A DNA stretch of 64,000 bases from Solanum dulcamara (lineage: Eukaryota > Streptophyta > Magnoliopsida > Solanales > Solanaceae): positions 77,777,757-77,841,756 of the forward strand of contig NC_077238.1 of the NCBI RefSeq assembly GCF_947179165.1, given 5' to 3'. Position numbers and translations under genes: made by a program. Within the stretch, counting starts at the first letter, position 1. Each line of letters begins with the position of its first letter. This document shows, one piece after another, positions 26,120-37,656 of the stretch. Under the pieces are notes generated by a model. The model was not told the DNA's origin. It saw only the letters and a program-made list of their open reading frames with translations, and did not search any database.

Positions 26120-26500
26120 AGGTCTAACCCAATTTTATATGCACGTTCTTACTAAAATCTTTGATTGTCTTTACCCAAGTTTACTTATTGGGTCTTTTTG
26201 TACCCATAATCTTGTCGTTCCTATATCGATTCACTCTCTTAGAGCTTACGATAAAGTCACCGATCCTTATTTAGAATGTTTGAAATATACTCAACAACTT
26301 AAACGCATTAATCGTATCTAAGATATACCCCTAGAACACATTATACCTATCGAGAAGACCGTACCTCAAATGATCCGCACCTTCTTACTCATTGAATAAC
26401 TACAAAACATTATCAAATTCGACCCATTCTATCTCTATCCCAAGCGATATACATTCTTTCATAGGTCAGGTCGCTAGCACAAGTAACACAATCCATAATC
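26120..26500 (-). other. Unassigned internal segment of element 1
   Basis: It lies between the gag and protease remnants, where the gag C terminus and zinc knuckle should be. No CCHC motif is recognisable on the minus strand. The plus-strand ORF at 26052-26321 has no recognisable motif. Confidence 0.4.
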
Positions 26501-26900
26501 TAACCAAGTAAGCATCGATATCATTATAGTAGTCATATCCTGACCCTTTTTGATATACACTCAATCTATGAAACTGCAATAGAGATTCTGACCACAATCC
26601 TTTCACAAATTGGCAAAATCCGCTCTTCTGGACTGAAGCAAAGTTGCATATTTGGATAAGGCACGAAACCTGATCTCACAAGCTACAATGAATATCTTTC
26701 CTTGCTCTATATTTTGGAACTCATCTCCCCTTTTGTCCCTCTAGGTTCGGGGGATATACTTCTCTATGAAGAAGTCAGAAGACGTTTCCTAGCTGCCTGA
26801 TCTCAGCCCCTGGTGGGCTTTCTCCTGCGACCTCTACCACGATCTCTCATCACTAACCACCTCTAGCTACAGCCTTAATGGCTGGCTCAGGCGATGTTAT
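26501..26900 (-). pseudogene. Internally deleted gag remnant of element 1
   Basis: Minus-strand fragments resemble gag: an Arg/Gly-rich stretch of the kind found near the start of gag (about 26810-26850), then, after a few hundred missing codons, EKYIPRT and DEFQNIEQG of the retrotransposon gag domain (about 26690-26770), then SKYAT (about 26650). Several frameshifts and stops interrupt it. No capsid protein can be made. Confidence 0.65.
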
Positions 26901-27071
26901 TGTTTTAGTTCTGAACATTTGCGAAAATAGAGTGAAGAAGGTCAGATACCAATTTGTATTACCTAGATACCAATTGGATTCAAATAATAGCACGAAAGAA
27001 AGAAGGAATGAAGTTTTCCTAAAGTCCCGTAGCCTCTCGAAGAAAAGTAAAGGCGTCCCCGTACCGTTCCG

Positions 27072-27087
27072 CAAGACTCTACTAGAC
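27072..27087 (-). promoter_or_regulatory. Conserved leader word of element 1
   Basis: GTCTAGTAGAGTCTTG on the minus strand, 33 bp inside the primer site. The identical 16-mer is at 50423-50438 in element 2. Confidence 0.7.
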
Positions 27088-27120
27088 CTGTCCTTATATG
27101 ATGAGATCACCGAACCTAAG

Positions 27121-27132
27121 GCTCTGATACCA
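27121..27132 (-). promoter_or_regulatory. Primer-binding site (tRNA-iMet) of element 1
   Basis: The minus strand reads TGGTATCAGAGC four bases inside the 5' LTR. This is complementary to the 3' end of plant initiator methionine tRNA and shared by most Ty3/Gypsy elements. Confidence 0.93.
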
Positions 27133-27136
27133 AGTT

Positions 27137-29299
27137 TGTCACGACCCAAAATGGGTCATGAGTGGCACCCACACTTAACCTCCTTGGTGGGAGAACCAAC
27201 GATACAAACCCCAACTAATAACACTAACGCGGAAGCTCAAATAAATACATTTTCCCCAAAACCTGAAAGTCATCACATGAAGGACATCTAAATTCTAAAA
27301 CTAAGTCTCGAATTATCAAACACCAAATAAATAAATAACATAACGTGTCTGAAAACTAAGGACACTATGCCATGATAAGAGATTCCATCGCCAGCTAGAA
27401 GGATAGCTCACCCTGAAATCTTATGAACTGGAGACTGACTAGAGCTGAGGTCGAGTCGAAGTCGATGGAACACTCGCTGCACCCCACAAAATAAAACAAG
27501 AAAAGATACAAGTAGGGGTCAGTACAGGACAACATGTACTGAGTAGGTATTATCGGCCGACTCAAAATAGGAATCAATATGGAATAAGTAATAGCGGGAA
27601 ATCAACTGTAGCACTTAACAGGTGGCAACCAACAGGATCAAGATCAAATGACAACACAATGAACAATTTCATAACCAATCGACAATATTAAGATCACACA
27701 TGAGGACTCAAGCCTCCATATCACACTCTTTTGAAAAATGAGTTATTGGAGATTGGGTAGTATTAAGTCATTTTAATTTATTTTCCTTTAATATTACCGT
27801 GCCGGAACGTGACACTCGATCCAAATATACCATGTCGGAACGTGACACCCGATCCAAATATATCATGTCGGAACGTGACACCCGATCCAAATATATCGTG
27901 TCGGAATGTGACACCCGATCCAAATATATCGTGTCGGAACGTGACACCCGATCCAAATATAATTAATTTATCATTCTTCATGATTACATTCCACTTCATT
28001 AACAATATTTCATCAAGCCTCATTTATTCAAGGCACCATTTTTGATAGGGCAAGTTCAAGATTATGGATTTCATGGCCTCGGGATTTCAGACCAATCACA
28101 ACAACATATCAACCATCCAAACCACAACAATTAAATGCGTAGTAAACTTCACACACATTACCCAATGAATATCAATCACTATTAAGAGTCTATCTATGAT
28201 ATAGAATAAAAAACCATAACCTACCTCAATCGAAGAACCGAAGTAAAGCAATCTAATTCACCGGTGATTTCCCTTTCTTCAATGTCTCACGTTTCCAATC
28301 TATTAAGTATAAAATATTCGTAAGCAAACAAACCCGTAGATACCAATATTATATATATGTTTAACCTAGACTCAATAACCCATCCAAATCTATAATCAAA
28401 TTCCTAAATTTTAAATCTAGGGTTAAGCCTCAATTTCTCCAAATAATATAACTTTGATGGATTTCATATAAACACTACACCTAATATTTAATTACATATC
28501 TCAATATGTCAAAACTTGATTTATAATATAAAACAATATAGTGATAGTTAAAATTGAGGCCACTGGTTACTAAACCAGTGGCAACAACACGCCAAATCTC
28601 TATTGGAGTTCACAGATTACATTCATATTACCTTCATACTTTCATATGATATTAATAATAAAATAATGCTAATATGAACCCCAAAACGGCAGCCAACTTT
28701 GTCAAAGGAAAACATGTTGTCATAGTTGGATTTCATAAATTAGGAATGGACATCTCCATCGGTGCTCCATAATTAATGATATAATATTCTAACTTTTCCA
28801 CTCAACTACTGCCAAACAAATCTAATATTATGCTTTCACTATTTAACCAATAAATTGAATCAAGCAATATACTAATATATATATATGGGGTCCCTATCTT
28901 AACAATTAGAAATCAACTGATTTGCAACCTTAAAGAATAGCTACAGAACCTCAATTTGCAACCTTACCTGAATGCTGTCGCTCGCGTGGACGCCGCAGGT
29001 AAGTTTTCTCTTTGTTCTTTCGTTTCTTTTCTTTTACAAATTAGGGTAATTAATTATGAATCAATAGATAAATAATAGTTAAATCCCACAACTTATTTTA
29101 ATAAATATGGGACAAGTGGTATAATATATTAACTAAATTATCAATTTAGCCCACTAATTAAATTAATTATCTAAACTTACCCCTCAACTAAATACCCGTA
29201 GTTATCGAATAGTCTTAAAATTTTGACTTAAATTTACGGAAAGGATATCTTATGAAATAAAAGGTCCTAGTACTCAAAACGACCTAATGGGTCGTTACA
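27137..29299 (-). repeat. 5' LTR of retrotransposon 1
   Basis: Plus-strand ends are TGTCACGACCC and GGGTCGTTACA. It is the partner of 20379-22541 and differs from it at about 12 sites. Confidence 0.95.
27796..27960. repeat. Five 33-bp tandem repeats in the 5' LTR of element 1
   Basis: Same array as 21038-21202, copy for copy, so it existed before this insertion. Confidence 0.95.
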
Positions 29300-29317
29300 G
29301 ATAGATAGATAGATAGA

Positions 29318-32080
29318 TTCCTCCTCGAGAAATATAAGAATATGATAATGGCATTGTTATCTTAATTCACAAGATAAATTATTTCATTATGGTGTCACTA
29401 ATTGACTTGTTAGTTCACAAGCAAATTCTTCCAAGTGTTTAACTTGTAGGCTCTTAAATAGTTCTCACTTTTCACACTATTTATCTTAATATTGAAGTTT
29501 ACGGGTCGGCCTTCCTACACGCATGCGTCCGCCAGAATGCCTCCTTGGTTCGGTAGGATATTTAAAAATAATATTAGTGTATTAATAATATTGAGATTAA
29601 TTATGTTCATATTATTTTTTATTGATGATTTGATTTTTTGTATATTAAACAAATAGTGTATTAGAATATGAATAATATTGAATATGATGTATTTAAATAT
29701 AACAGTACCCCATATTGTTAACTCCATAGTTTACTATTTATAAAATTAGTATTGAACATGATGTATTACTAATACATATATTAATTATATATAAGTTGAA
29801 AACACTATCAAATATAAAATTAAATAATAACAAAACTAATACATATATTATTTTCTCCGACCCCTTGGTGATCCTTTTAGCCATGACCTCTGCAACTTTG
29901 AAACGTAAATTGTCAGCTTTGGGTGAAATTTGGGAAGGAAGAAAATAGTACAGTAAAACTTTTATAAATGTATATTCTTGGAATCAAAAAAAAATATTTA
30001 TTTATTGAGATTATTGGTTTATCGATAAATACATAAAATATTTATTATTTTATAGAGTATTTTGCAGTATGTGCCATAAGAAAGAAAAAAATATATGAAT
30101 TTAGAATTTCAAAAGGTTAAATCTAGGAAACTAAAAAGTATAGTCTTTGCATATTTATTATTTAAATCTAGGAAAAATAAACGAATATAGTGAAGTTTAA
30201 TGTTTCTAATTGTATTCATGTATATAGAATATGAAGAGATTTTATGTTAACTATAAAAGGAAAAAGCTAGATGTTTAAAAATCATAATCCAACTATAATG
30301 TCTTATCATCATTTGAAAGGCGTACAAAAATTATTTTTAACCAATAAAATAAGAAACACAATATGTGAGCATAAGAAAGGGAATCCAACTATTAGCCAAA
30401 AAGATTTGCAAGCATGAATGAAACAAAAGTTTGATTTGACTATTAGTCAATCAACAATATCGCACACTTTCAAAAAATCGGCAGAGTATTTATCAAATGA
30501 GATGAAAAATAGTTAAGGATGAGATTAATTTTGATTTTGGTGGAAAGAAAAAATAATCAACTATAGAATCATATTTTAAAAAGAAATAGTTATTGATTTA
30601 GTATTATTGATTGATTAAATATATATAAATTCTTGATCTATTCTAGTAATTATTACTTTATATTTTTTCTGGGCCTTTAATACTTTATTTTTAATTATCA
30701 TCTAATGCATTTAGCGAGAGTATTACTTTAATATAACTGGCCAAAGTTAGAATCGAAGAAAAATATTCATTTAGCGAGAATATTACTTTATCGAATATTA
30801 TTTTATCAAGGTTTTACTGTAATAATAAGATTGACAATTTGCCTTTACCTTGTATGAATTATTGAAATTCGACATTTAGATTAAAAAATACTAATAATTT
30901 TCCTTTCTTAAGAATTAAATATCACACCTTTGTAACTTTGTTCACGTGATTCTATTGTTGATTGCTTTCAAACTTTCTTAGGTTAGTTTCATATTTACAC
31001 GAAATAAACCTAAATATAAGAAATATAAGAACAAATAAGGCTCTTAAGAGACACTTCTATAGATTGTAATTTTCTTAATTTCATATTTCACTCTTAATGA
31101 TTTGGCCCATTAGTAGATCTTCATAATTGAAAAAAGTTTTTTTACTTTTATAAGTTAGGAATAAAATTGTATATACATAATCTTCTTCATATTTCATTTG
31201 TGAAAAATTATATATACATAATCTTCTTCATATTTTATTTGTGAAATTACATTGTGAATACTATTATTGTTGCTTTAGGTATTTCGAAATGCAGAGTTAA
31301 CTGACTTTATTAATTCGAATTAGCACCTATCAAGCCTATTTAAGAAATATTAACATACTTTTCGTTCCATACTAATTAAACAAAGGGAAATTATTAAATC
31401 ATCCCTAAAGTATTCGATTTTCCTACATTTGCCCTTCATTTACTTATTGATCCTTTGAAACTCCAGTATAATTTGAAACTCACTCCAGTATAATTTTAAG
31501 CATGCTCTTAAATTTACAAATGTTCAAATATATCCTTAAATAATAAAGAATCATTCAAATATTACTATGCGTAGATTCCATCATATCAACCAAGTCAGAT
31601 CAATCTTAACACGATAGAAAATCGTTAATCAAAAGAACATATTCAAAATGAAAGATGAATTACTAAGTAAACGAAAGAAAAATATAAAACAAAAAATTAA
31701 AACTAGAAATATATTTGAACCTTTTTCCTTAAATAAACAAATCAAATAAAATTCTAGATTGAGCTCATATTTACATAAAATAAAACTTAATCAATGATTC
31801 AAGAATATTAAAATAATATGCATTATCCAAAACACTTCCATTCTCCCCCATCTCTCCATGTTTCTTCATTTGTACTTGTCATCATTGTTTTAAGAACATG
31901 CTAATCTTCAAATATTTCTATCCAAATTTCCCAAAGGTACCCCTTTTTACCCTTTTGCACTTGAAATCATCTCATGTTTACAACGTTTCTTTTTAGAAAT
32001 AAATGCTTAAATCTCAGTGGATCGCGATAACACCATCACTATGCCATCACATATTCAAGTTGGACTTTTTGGTCATTTCG
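29318..32080. other. AT-rich intergenic stretch downstream of ERF gene 2
   Basis: No gene. It includes the diverged copy (29437-29505) of the block at 17825-17917 and several AT-rich minor repeats. The first few hundred bases left of 32081 would hold the 3' UTR of gene 2. Confidence 0.6.
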
Positions 32081-32935
32081 CTATGAAACCAAAAGTTGAG
32101 AGTAACCAAAACATGGATGTGGTGATAATGGTGACAAAGGTGGCACTTCAAATATACCTTTTCCATTTCCACAATCCCAAATTGAAGACCAATTTGAAGG
32201 TGTTAATGGAGTTGCCACCATTTGTTCTCTTTTCACCTCTTTCTTCATCACAACTCCGTCATCATTCTCCATTTCTCCTCTTAACCTTTTCCCATTAGAA
32301 TTCAAATTTACTACATTTTCCTCAATTACATGATTTTCTTGCTTGAAATTGCTTACTTCAAGTGGGAAATTCAATATCGCTTTGCTACCTCTGAGCTTAA
32401 ATGCTGCTCTGTCATATGCCATAGCTGCATCCATTGCAGTATTGAATGTTCCTAGCCAAACCCGTGTTCCTTTTCTTGTCGGATCACGAATCTCCGCTGC
32501 AAATTTCCCCCATGGCCTTTGCCTCACTCCTCTGTATCGTTTTTTCTCCAAAATTTCTCCTTTTTTCAAAACAGAGTACTCTGTTTTCAATTCCCCTGTT
32601 TTTTGTTGCTCTGTTTTTGGTGCCTCTGTTTTCAGGACAGAAGGAATTGAAATATTCAAAGAAGGTTTCCTTTCATTGAAACTTCTTTTCTTTTGAGTTT
32701 TTGCTTGGAATTCAAGATTTGAACTTTGAGTTGTGTTAATGAAATCAGGATAAAAAGAGAAATTGTTTTCTAGTTTGATCTCAGAGGTTAATGATTCTAA
32801 AGATTCAGAAGTAGATGAGCTTTGAGAATAAAGGGTACTACTAGTTTCTGAAGAAGAAGAAGAACAATAATTTTCCATGAAAACAACATCATCAAGAAGA
32901 TGTTGCCTTATCAAATCTAGTGAAGAAGAATCCAT
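32081..32935 (-). CDS. ERF transcription factor, group IXb (ERF5/ERF6-like)
   Basis: This encodes a 284-residue intronless nuclear AP2/ERF activator type. The N terminus has [11 protein letters not shown], the group IX motif also in gene 1. The AP2/ERF domain spans about residues 133-191 ([38 protein letters not shown]). A linker at 102-124 repeats K-T-E four times. The C terminus carries [10 protein letters not shown] and [15 protein letters not shown], matching conserved group IXb motifs; in Arabidopsis ERF6 the equivalent Ser-Pro sites are phosphorylated by MPK3/MPK6, so MAP-kinase control is a fair inference. The start is the first ATG in the frame, with a TATA box about 115 bp before it. 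The nearest relative in my memory is the tomato ERF beside Pti4 (SlERF.B1; not checked). Confidence 0.95.
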   Translation of the reverse strand: MDSSSLDLIRQHLLDDVVFMENYCSSSSSETSSTLYSQSSSTSESLESLTSEIKLENNFSFYPDFINTTQSSNLEFQAKTQKKRSFNERKPSLNISIPSVLKTEAPKTEQQKTGELKTEYSVLKKGEILEKKRYRGVRQRPWGKFAAEIRDPTRKGTRVWLGTFNTAMDAAMAYDRAAFKLRGSKAILNFPLEVSNFKQENHVIEENVVNLNSNGKRLRGEMENDDGVVMKKEVKREQMVATPLTPSNWSSIWDCGNGKGIFEVPPLSPLSPHPCFGYSQLLVS

Positions 32936-33047
32936 TTAAAAAAGGAAAAATTTGAAATAAGAGAAATTTATTTTTAATCCTTTTTGTTGGTTGAGTCTAT
33001 GAAAGAATTGAATTGAATTGAGTGGAAAATGATTAGTGAAGAGGGAG

Positions 33048-33056
33048 ATTATAAAG
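33048..33056 (-). promoter_or_regulatory. TATA box of ERF gene 2
   Basis: The minus strand reads CCTTTATAATC about 115 bp before the ATG. Confidence 0.55.
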
Positions 33057-34536
33057 GGTGGAAAATTTTGAGTTCAATGGAGGTTTCTTGGAGCCTTCTT
33101 GGTTAGAACAAGGAAGCCTCTTGTGGGGCTTATCCATTTCCTTTTTTTAAGTACCACTTGTTATTAATTTAATAATAATCATAATGAATGATTAAAGATA
33201 TTCTTTTTTATTATTATTAATAGTAATTATGAAATAGATGATGTTGGTTTTATGTTTTTCTGGTCATTGATGATGTATCTTCAACCTATGGACCCCTATT
33301 TCCAGGTTGCTTCTTCATTCTTTTTTAAATCTTCTTTCACTTTTTTACATGAAAAATGAAGAAAATTGATACTATAGGAAATACAATGAAAATAATAATA
33401 TATATATTAAAACCTCATTAGATTAATATTTGATAAATTAATAATTTCTTTAAAATAATATTTTTCTCCTGTCTCGATTTGGAGAAATGGAAAAAATCAC
33501 TCATTTCAATAAGATTATATATTTTCAGAAGATCCCTATATAAATATAAGGTCCCATTAATATTATAAATTAATAATTATTTAAAAGTACAAATATATAT
33601 AAAACAATTTAGTGAAATTTGATTCTATTGTGTTTTTTTTTGTTAAAATTTAAATCTAGTTGAAGCTTATCTTTAACTTTTCTTATTGCATCCAAAATTT
33701 TCGACGTTGTCTTTTGGAACTGCACCATGAAATTGTGAAGAGTTCTAGATTGATAAGTGTTTCCTTACCATAACTGATTCCAAAGATATTGTATCATCTT
33801 TAACTTCATCATCAACATTGTTTTTTTCAATGTTATCTATAATTTCTTATAAGTCCTGAACCTCTGAACATGTATCATTTTCACCCAGGCAATTCAATGA
33901 GTTATTGATGTCCATTTTATTCTGATAACCGAAATCATTAATCATGACTTCATGTTTATGAATGACATTTTACAAGTGGGTTCATTAAAAATGATGTTTT
34001 TTCTAATGAATTCTCATTTTCTCTCCATGTTTTGTCTATCAAAATTAACCTTCAGTAAACTTTAAAACACTTTTTAGATCAATAAATTTATTAATTTATC
34101 GATTAAATAATAGCTTTATAAAATAATAATATTTCATGGTCCATCTATATTAATTTAGTGAGGTTTTACTGTATCAAGTAAAATTTTATAAGTAGATCTT
34201 AAAAAAATAATGTTGTTGTTTTCGATAAACTTCTTTATCTCTATTTTATAAGAATAGAGATTTTACTTTCGATAAAACCCTCGACTCAAGTAAAATTGAT
34301 AATATAGGAAATGTCTTCCGATTTATTTTTCATTCGTAATCTTGATAAATAGATTGAAAAGGTAAATTTGAGAGAAGTGAAAATGAAACTTCTTGTTATT
34401 ATTAACAGTTAAGATATAGGTAATTAAATACAATAAATGAAATTAGTAATTTTAGAAATAAAACAATATTTTGCAGACTATTGTCAAGGGCGTATCTAGG
34501 GAAGGGGTATGGGTTCACATTACATATATCCCTCTT
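33057..34536. other. Upstream region of ERF gene 2
   Basis: AT-rich, without a recognisable gene, GCC box or full element. Confidence 0.55.
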
Positions 34537-35500
34537 CCGCCCCAAACTATTTAAATTATTGGGAGTGTGAGTTTCATATCTAAATTATCACTTATTAATT
34601 TGAGAAATACAAATCTCTCTTATATTTTATTTTCATCATGGTGTGTGTACTACACTCTCTCTTTTATTTTTTTTAAAAATTGTCACATCACACTCAACAT
34701 GGATAAAATATTCTACCTTGATAAAAATTAAATAAATTATTAGTATTAGTTAAAGTTAAATATCAAAGTATTACTATCCCAAAAAAATATTATAAAATAA
34801 ATTATAAAATATTTTTCTTATCCCACTCAACCACTTCCTCTCACCGTACTCCCACCTCTACCCCCAAATTTTTAGTTTATTTTTTAATATTCTATGTAAA
34901 ATTTTAAAAGAAATTCTTATTTCATCTCCCCCGCTCTTCATATAATAATTTAGGTATTGTTTTAATTTTTTAAAAAAATTATTCCGTCCCACCCACCTAA
35001 TCCTTTGCATGTTTTTAACTTCTTTTTTTTACTTTTTCTTATATTCGGTATCCAAGTAGAAAAATATTTTTCTAAAAATATATGTACATATCTAACACAA
35101 AACGAGAAAAATGTAAAACAAAATCAAAATAAATTAGGAGCAGAGGGTTAGATGGGGTGGGTGGAATTTATTTATTTTAAAAATAAAATAATATCAATTT
35201 TTTAGGAAGAAGAGGAAAAAGAGGTGAATTGAGTAAGAAAGATATTTTAAAATTAATTTTTAAATTTTTTTTTATAGTAATACTTTGATTTTTAACTTTT
35301 AACTAATATTAAAAGTTTATTTATTCATGTGCAATGCCATATAACAAGATTTTTTCAAATAAAAGAGAGTGTATTACACACACCACTGAGGTATATTTTT
35401 CAAACTAATAAATAATAATTTGGGTATGAAACTCACACTTCCACTGATTTATGTATAAAACTAAAAAAAAATGATAGTTTAAATATGTTTTCAACACTTT
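34537..35500. mobile_element. Long foldback (inverted-repeat) element of about 1 kb
   Basis: Blocks on the left recur in inverted order on the right: GTGTGAGTTTCATA (about 34564) against the inverted form near 35436; GGTGTGTGTACTACACTCTC (about 34640) against the inverted form near 35375; CCACCCACCTAATCC (about 34990) against GGGTTAGATGGGGTGGGTGG (about 35145). The arms are several hundred bases each with a centre near 35.0-35.1 kb, so the whole could fold into one hairpin. No coding capacity; probably a long-TIR MITE. It ends about 1.6 kb upstream of ERF gene 2. Confidence 0.7.
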
Positions 35501-36653
35501 ATCTCTCTATATATTATTAAGTGCATCTCTATAATTAAATTTGAGGGTTCAATTTCAATGTTTTGGTTCAAGGTAAAAATCTAAAAATCAAATTCGTGAA
35601 ATTTAAATATTGAATTCGTCTATTTATGATAATTCATCCATCCTCTTGAGATTTGGATCTTTCATATTAATTGTTTGACTATTCTTCCAATAGTAGACAC
35701 ATATTAGCACACATGCAAACTAATTAAATAGGAGTAATTGATTAGTGTGACTGCGGTTACGTTTCCTAAGTCAAAAATATAATCTACTATTACTTTGGTA
35801 GATGTAGATGTTGATATGAAACATGTGAAAATAATAGTTTGAAACTTTGAATGAATTTGGTGTTTACATCTATCATAAGTGATATAATTAGTTGAATTCT
35901 AAGTGGATTAGATATAAAGTATATGAAAATTTAATGACAAATAATACACGTTTCTTTTGAAAGATTTTTTATGTCGAAGGTAACTTAGTATTACGTCCGA
36001 TATCATTCTTGTTGAGCTGAATCTAATCACATGTCGTTTTCTGATATGCCCAAATATTAAAATCGTCCTTTAACTCATACAAACTTGTATTTCATTTTTT
36101 AAAATGGGAATAGTTTCCCAAAACCTAATACAAGCTAATTAAGTGCAAAATCTAAAAAACTAATAGTCTTCAAAATATCTTCTTTATCGGTATCCAAACA
36201 CAACTTTTCCCAATAAAAATTAAAATAATCCACTTATTATCTAAAACATATAATTTATTTTCATTTTTAAGAAAACTACACAAAAGTCTAATCTAAACTC
36301 TTATTATTAGTCTATTAATTACCAAAAAATAATAATTAGTATTGTCAAAGACATAAAAAGTTGTATCATGTATGAATATCACATGAATAGATAAGCAGCT
36401 AGCAAATATGGCACGTAAATAGACAAAAATGACATACTTTGACTTTATTTGCCCTTTTGAAACATACTTTTCAACGACTTTTTAATAGTTTAATCTAATT
36501 TTTATAGTATTAAATCTTAATTAGTAGAAATTATCTATAAATAGTAACAGACTGCTATAAGTGCTAATTAGATATACTTGACTTGCCAGCGACATCAACT
36601 CTAACAAGGCAAGCAAGTTTGGGGTACGAGACGAAATCATAATTTGAAATTTA
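35501..36653. other. AT-rich intergenic stretch
   Basis: Nothing recognised beyond simple AT-rich sequence. Confidence 0.6.
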
Positions 36654-36872
36654 TGAATTTAAGGGGAAATATTGTCTGTGATTCATAGATCTCCGATAGG
36701 AAAATCGTATGGCAATATCTGGTGGTAAAGACATTTTCGCCAACGGCGCATGCAAGCTGCTCAGGAAGAGCACAACTCTAACTTTTTCGAGTTGTTCAAT
36801 AGCCCCCCACGCTGTTTTTCTGAATTTCGAATAGTATTCAAGATCGCCTAACTCATTGTACTCTTGAGTCTT
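36654..36872 (-). other. Unidentified protein-like open stretch
   Basis: The minus strand is open for 73 codons between a TGA (36873-36875) and a TAA (36651-36653), and is clearly less AT-rich than its surroundings. It includes YYSKFRKTAWGAIEQLEKV and LPPDIAIRFSYRRSM, with balanced residue use. No ATG is found at its start. It may be a fragment of a nuclear gene, of an organelle insertion, or of a transposon. I do not recognise it. Confidence 0.35.
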
Positions 36873-37656
36873 TCACAAAGGGAATTCATGTAGGCAGTTC
36901 ATGAATAGTATAAACATTAGGCTCCCGTTTGCCCTGCCTTGGTGTAATTCCAAGATCTTAAAGCTAGCTATCTCAATCATCCACAGCTCCGAGATTAATA
37001 TGCTCTTTTTTTATGTTGGAGTCATTGCTTATCTAAATTCTTATTCCCGATATTTCGGTTTTCAAAGTTACTTTTTTAAAATTTATGATTCATATATGTC
37101 TAATAAATTTCTTTAAATAAATTTAAATTTAAAACCAAAATTATTAAATTCGATCAAATCCGTAACCTGAATTGCAGCTCTATCCCTATTATTTTCAATC
37201 ACTTGATCAAGGGTCACTTTCTTTGCTTTGATTGATTAATTTTCATCAACTTGGTGTTGGCCCTAGGAATTATCCAGGTTGCTGCCTTTTTATTTATTTA
37301 TTTTTTAATCTTTTTTTAAATTGTTTTATTTTGCTGAGGCCTAAGGGGATGAATTTGGTCACTCTCTTTAATCTTAGGGCGTATTTTCTTCATAATTGGG
37401 ATTAATCGGTGGAGAAGTCAAAAATTTTCATTAAGAATATTTAAAATTTAATATATACATATGAAAAATAATTTTTGATCTATTTATTTTATATAAATTA
37501 TATATATATAATTTTTAAATGAATAATATTCAACTGACCATCTTTTACTATATGTGGCTATATCACTAAAATTAATTGTTTATGCAATCAATAATAAAAT
37601 ATACTAATGTAGGAATTATTATGTGAAATTTCTTATTCGAAAGACTTAGTCATATA
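36873..37656. other. Spacer before solo LTR B
   Basis: No gene. The 71-codon plus ORF at 36901-37116 has no recognisable motif and is likely chance. Confidence 0.5.

Larger units (their letters stand above)
20379..29299 (-). mobile_element. Complete but disabled Ty3/Gypsy (Tekay-type) retrotransposon 1
   Basis: Two 2163-bp LTRs enclose 4595 bp of internal sequence. On the minus strand the order is 5' LTR (27137-29299), tRNA-iMet primer site, gag remnant, pol remnant, 3' LTR (20379-22541). Flanks GATAG (20374-20378 and 29300-29304) form the 5-bp duplication, although they sit in a GATA repeat and so could match by chance. I count about 12 differences between the LTRs, 9 of them transitions (0.55%). 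At 1.3e-8 substitutions per site per year this is about 0.2 million years. No polypurine tract is obvious before the 3' LTR. Confidence 0.93.
18291..29317 (-). mobile_element. Probable non-autonomous Helitron, split by a Ty3/Gypsy element
   Basis: On the minus strand the unit starts TCTATCTATC (29317 leftwards) after an A, and continues, beyond the inserted retrotransposon, as TATATATATATAAAAGAGG. It ends with a GC-rich hairpin (18303-18318, stem GCGC/GCGC with a 3-base loop), a short spacer and CTAG at 18291-18294. TC start, 3' hairpin and CTRR end are Helitron hallmarks, and the GC-rich hairpin stands out in AT-rich sequence. Without the insertion it is about 2.1 kb and has no Rep/helicase. 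The base after CTAG is C, not the usual T, which weakens the call. Confidence 0.5.

Noticed and set aside
26052..26321. 89-codon plus ORF in element 1
   Set aside because: Antisense to pol at its start, and no family motif in the rest.
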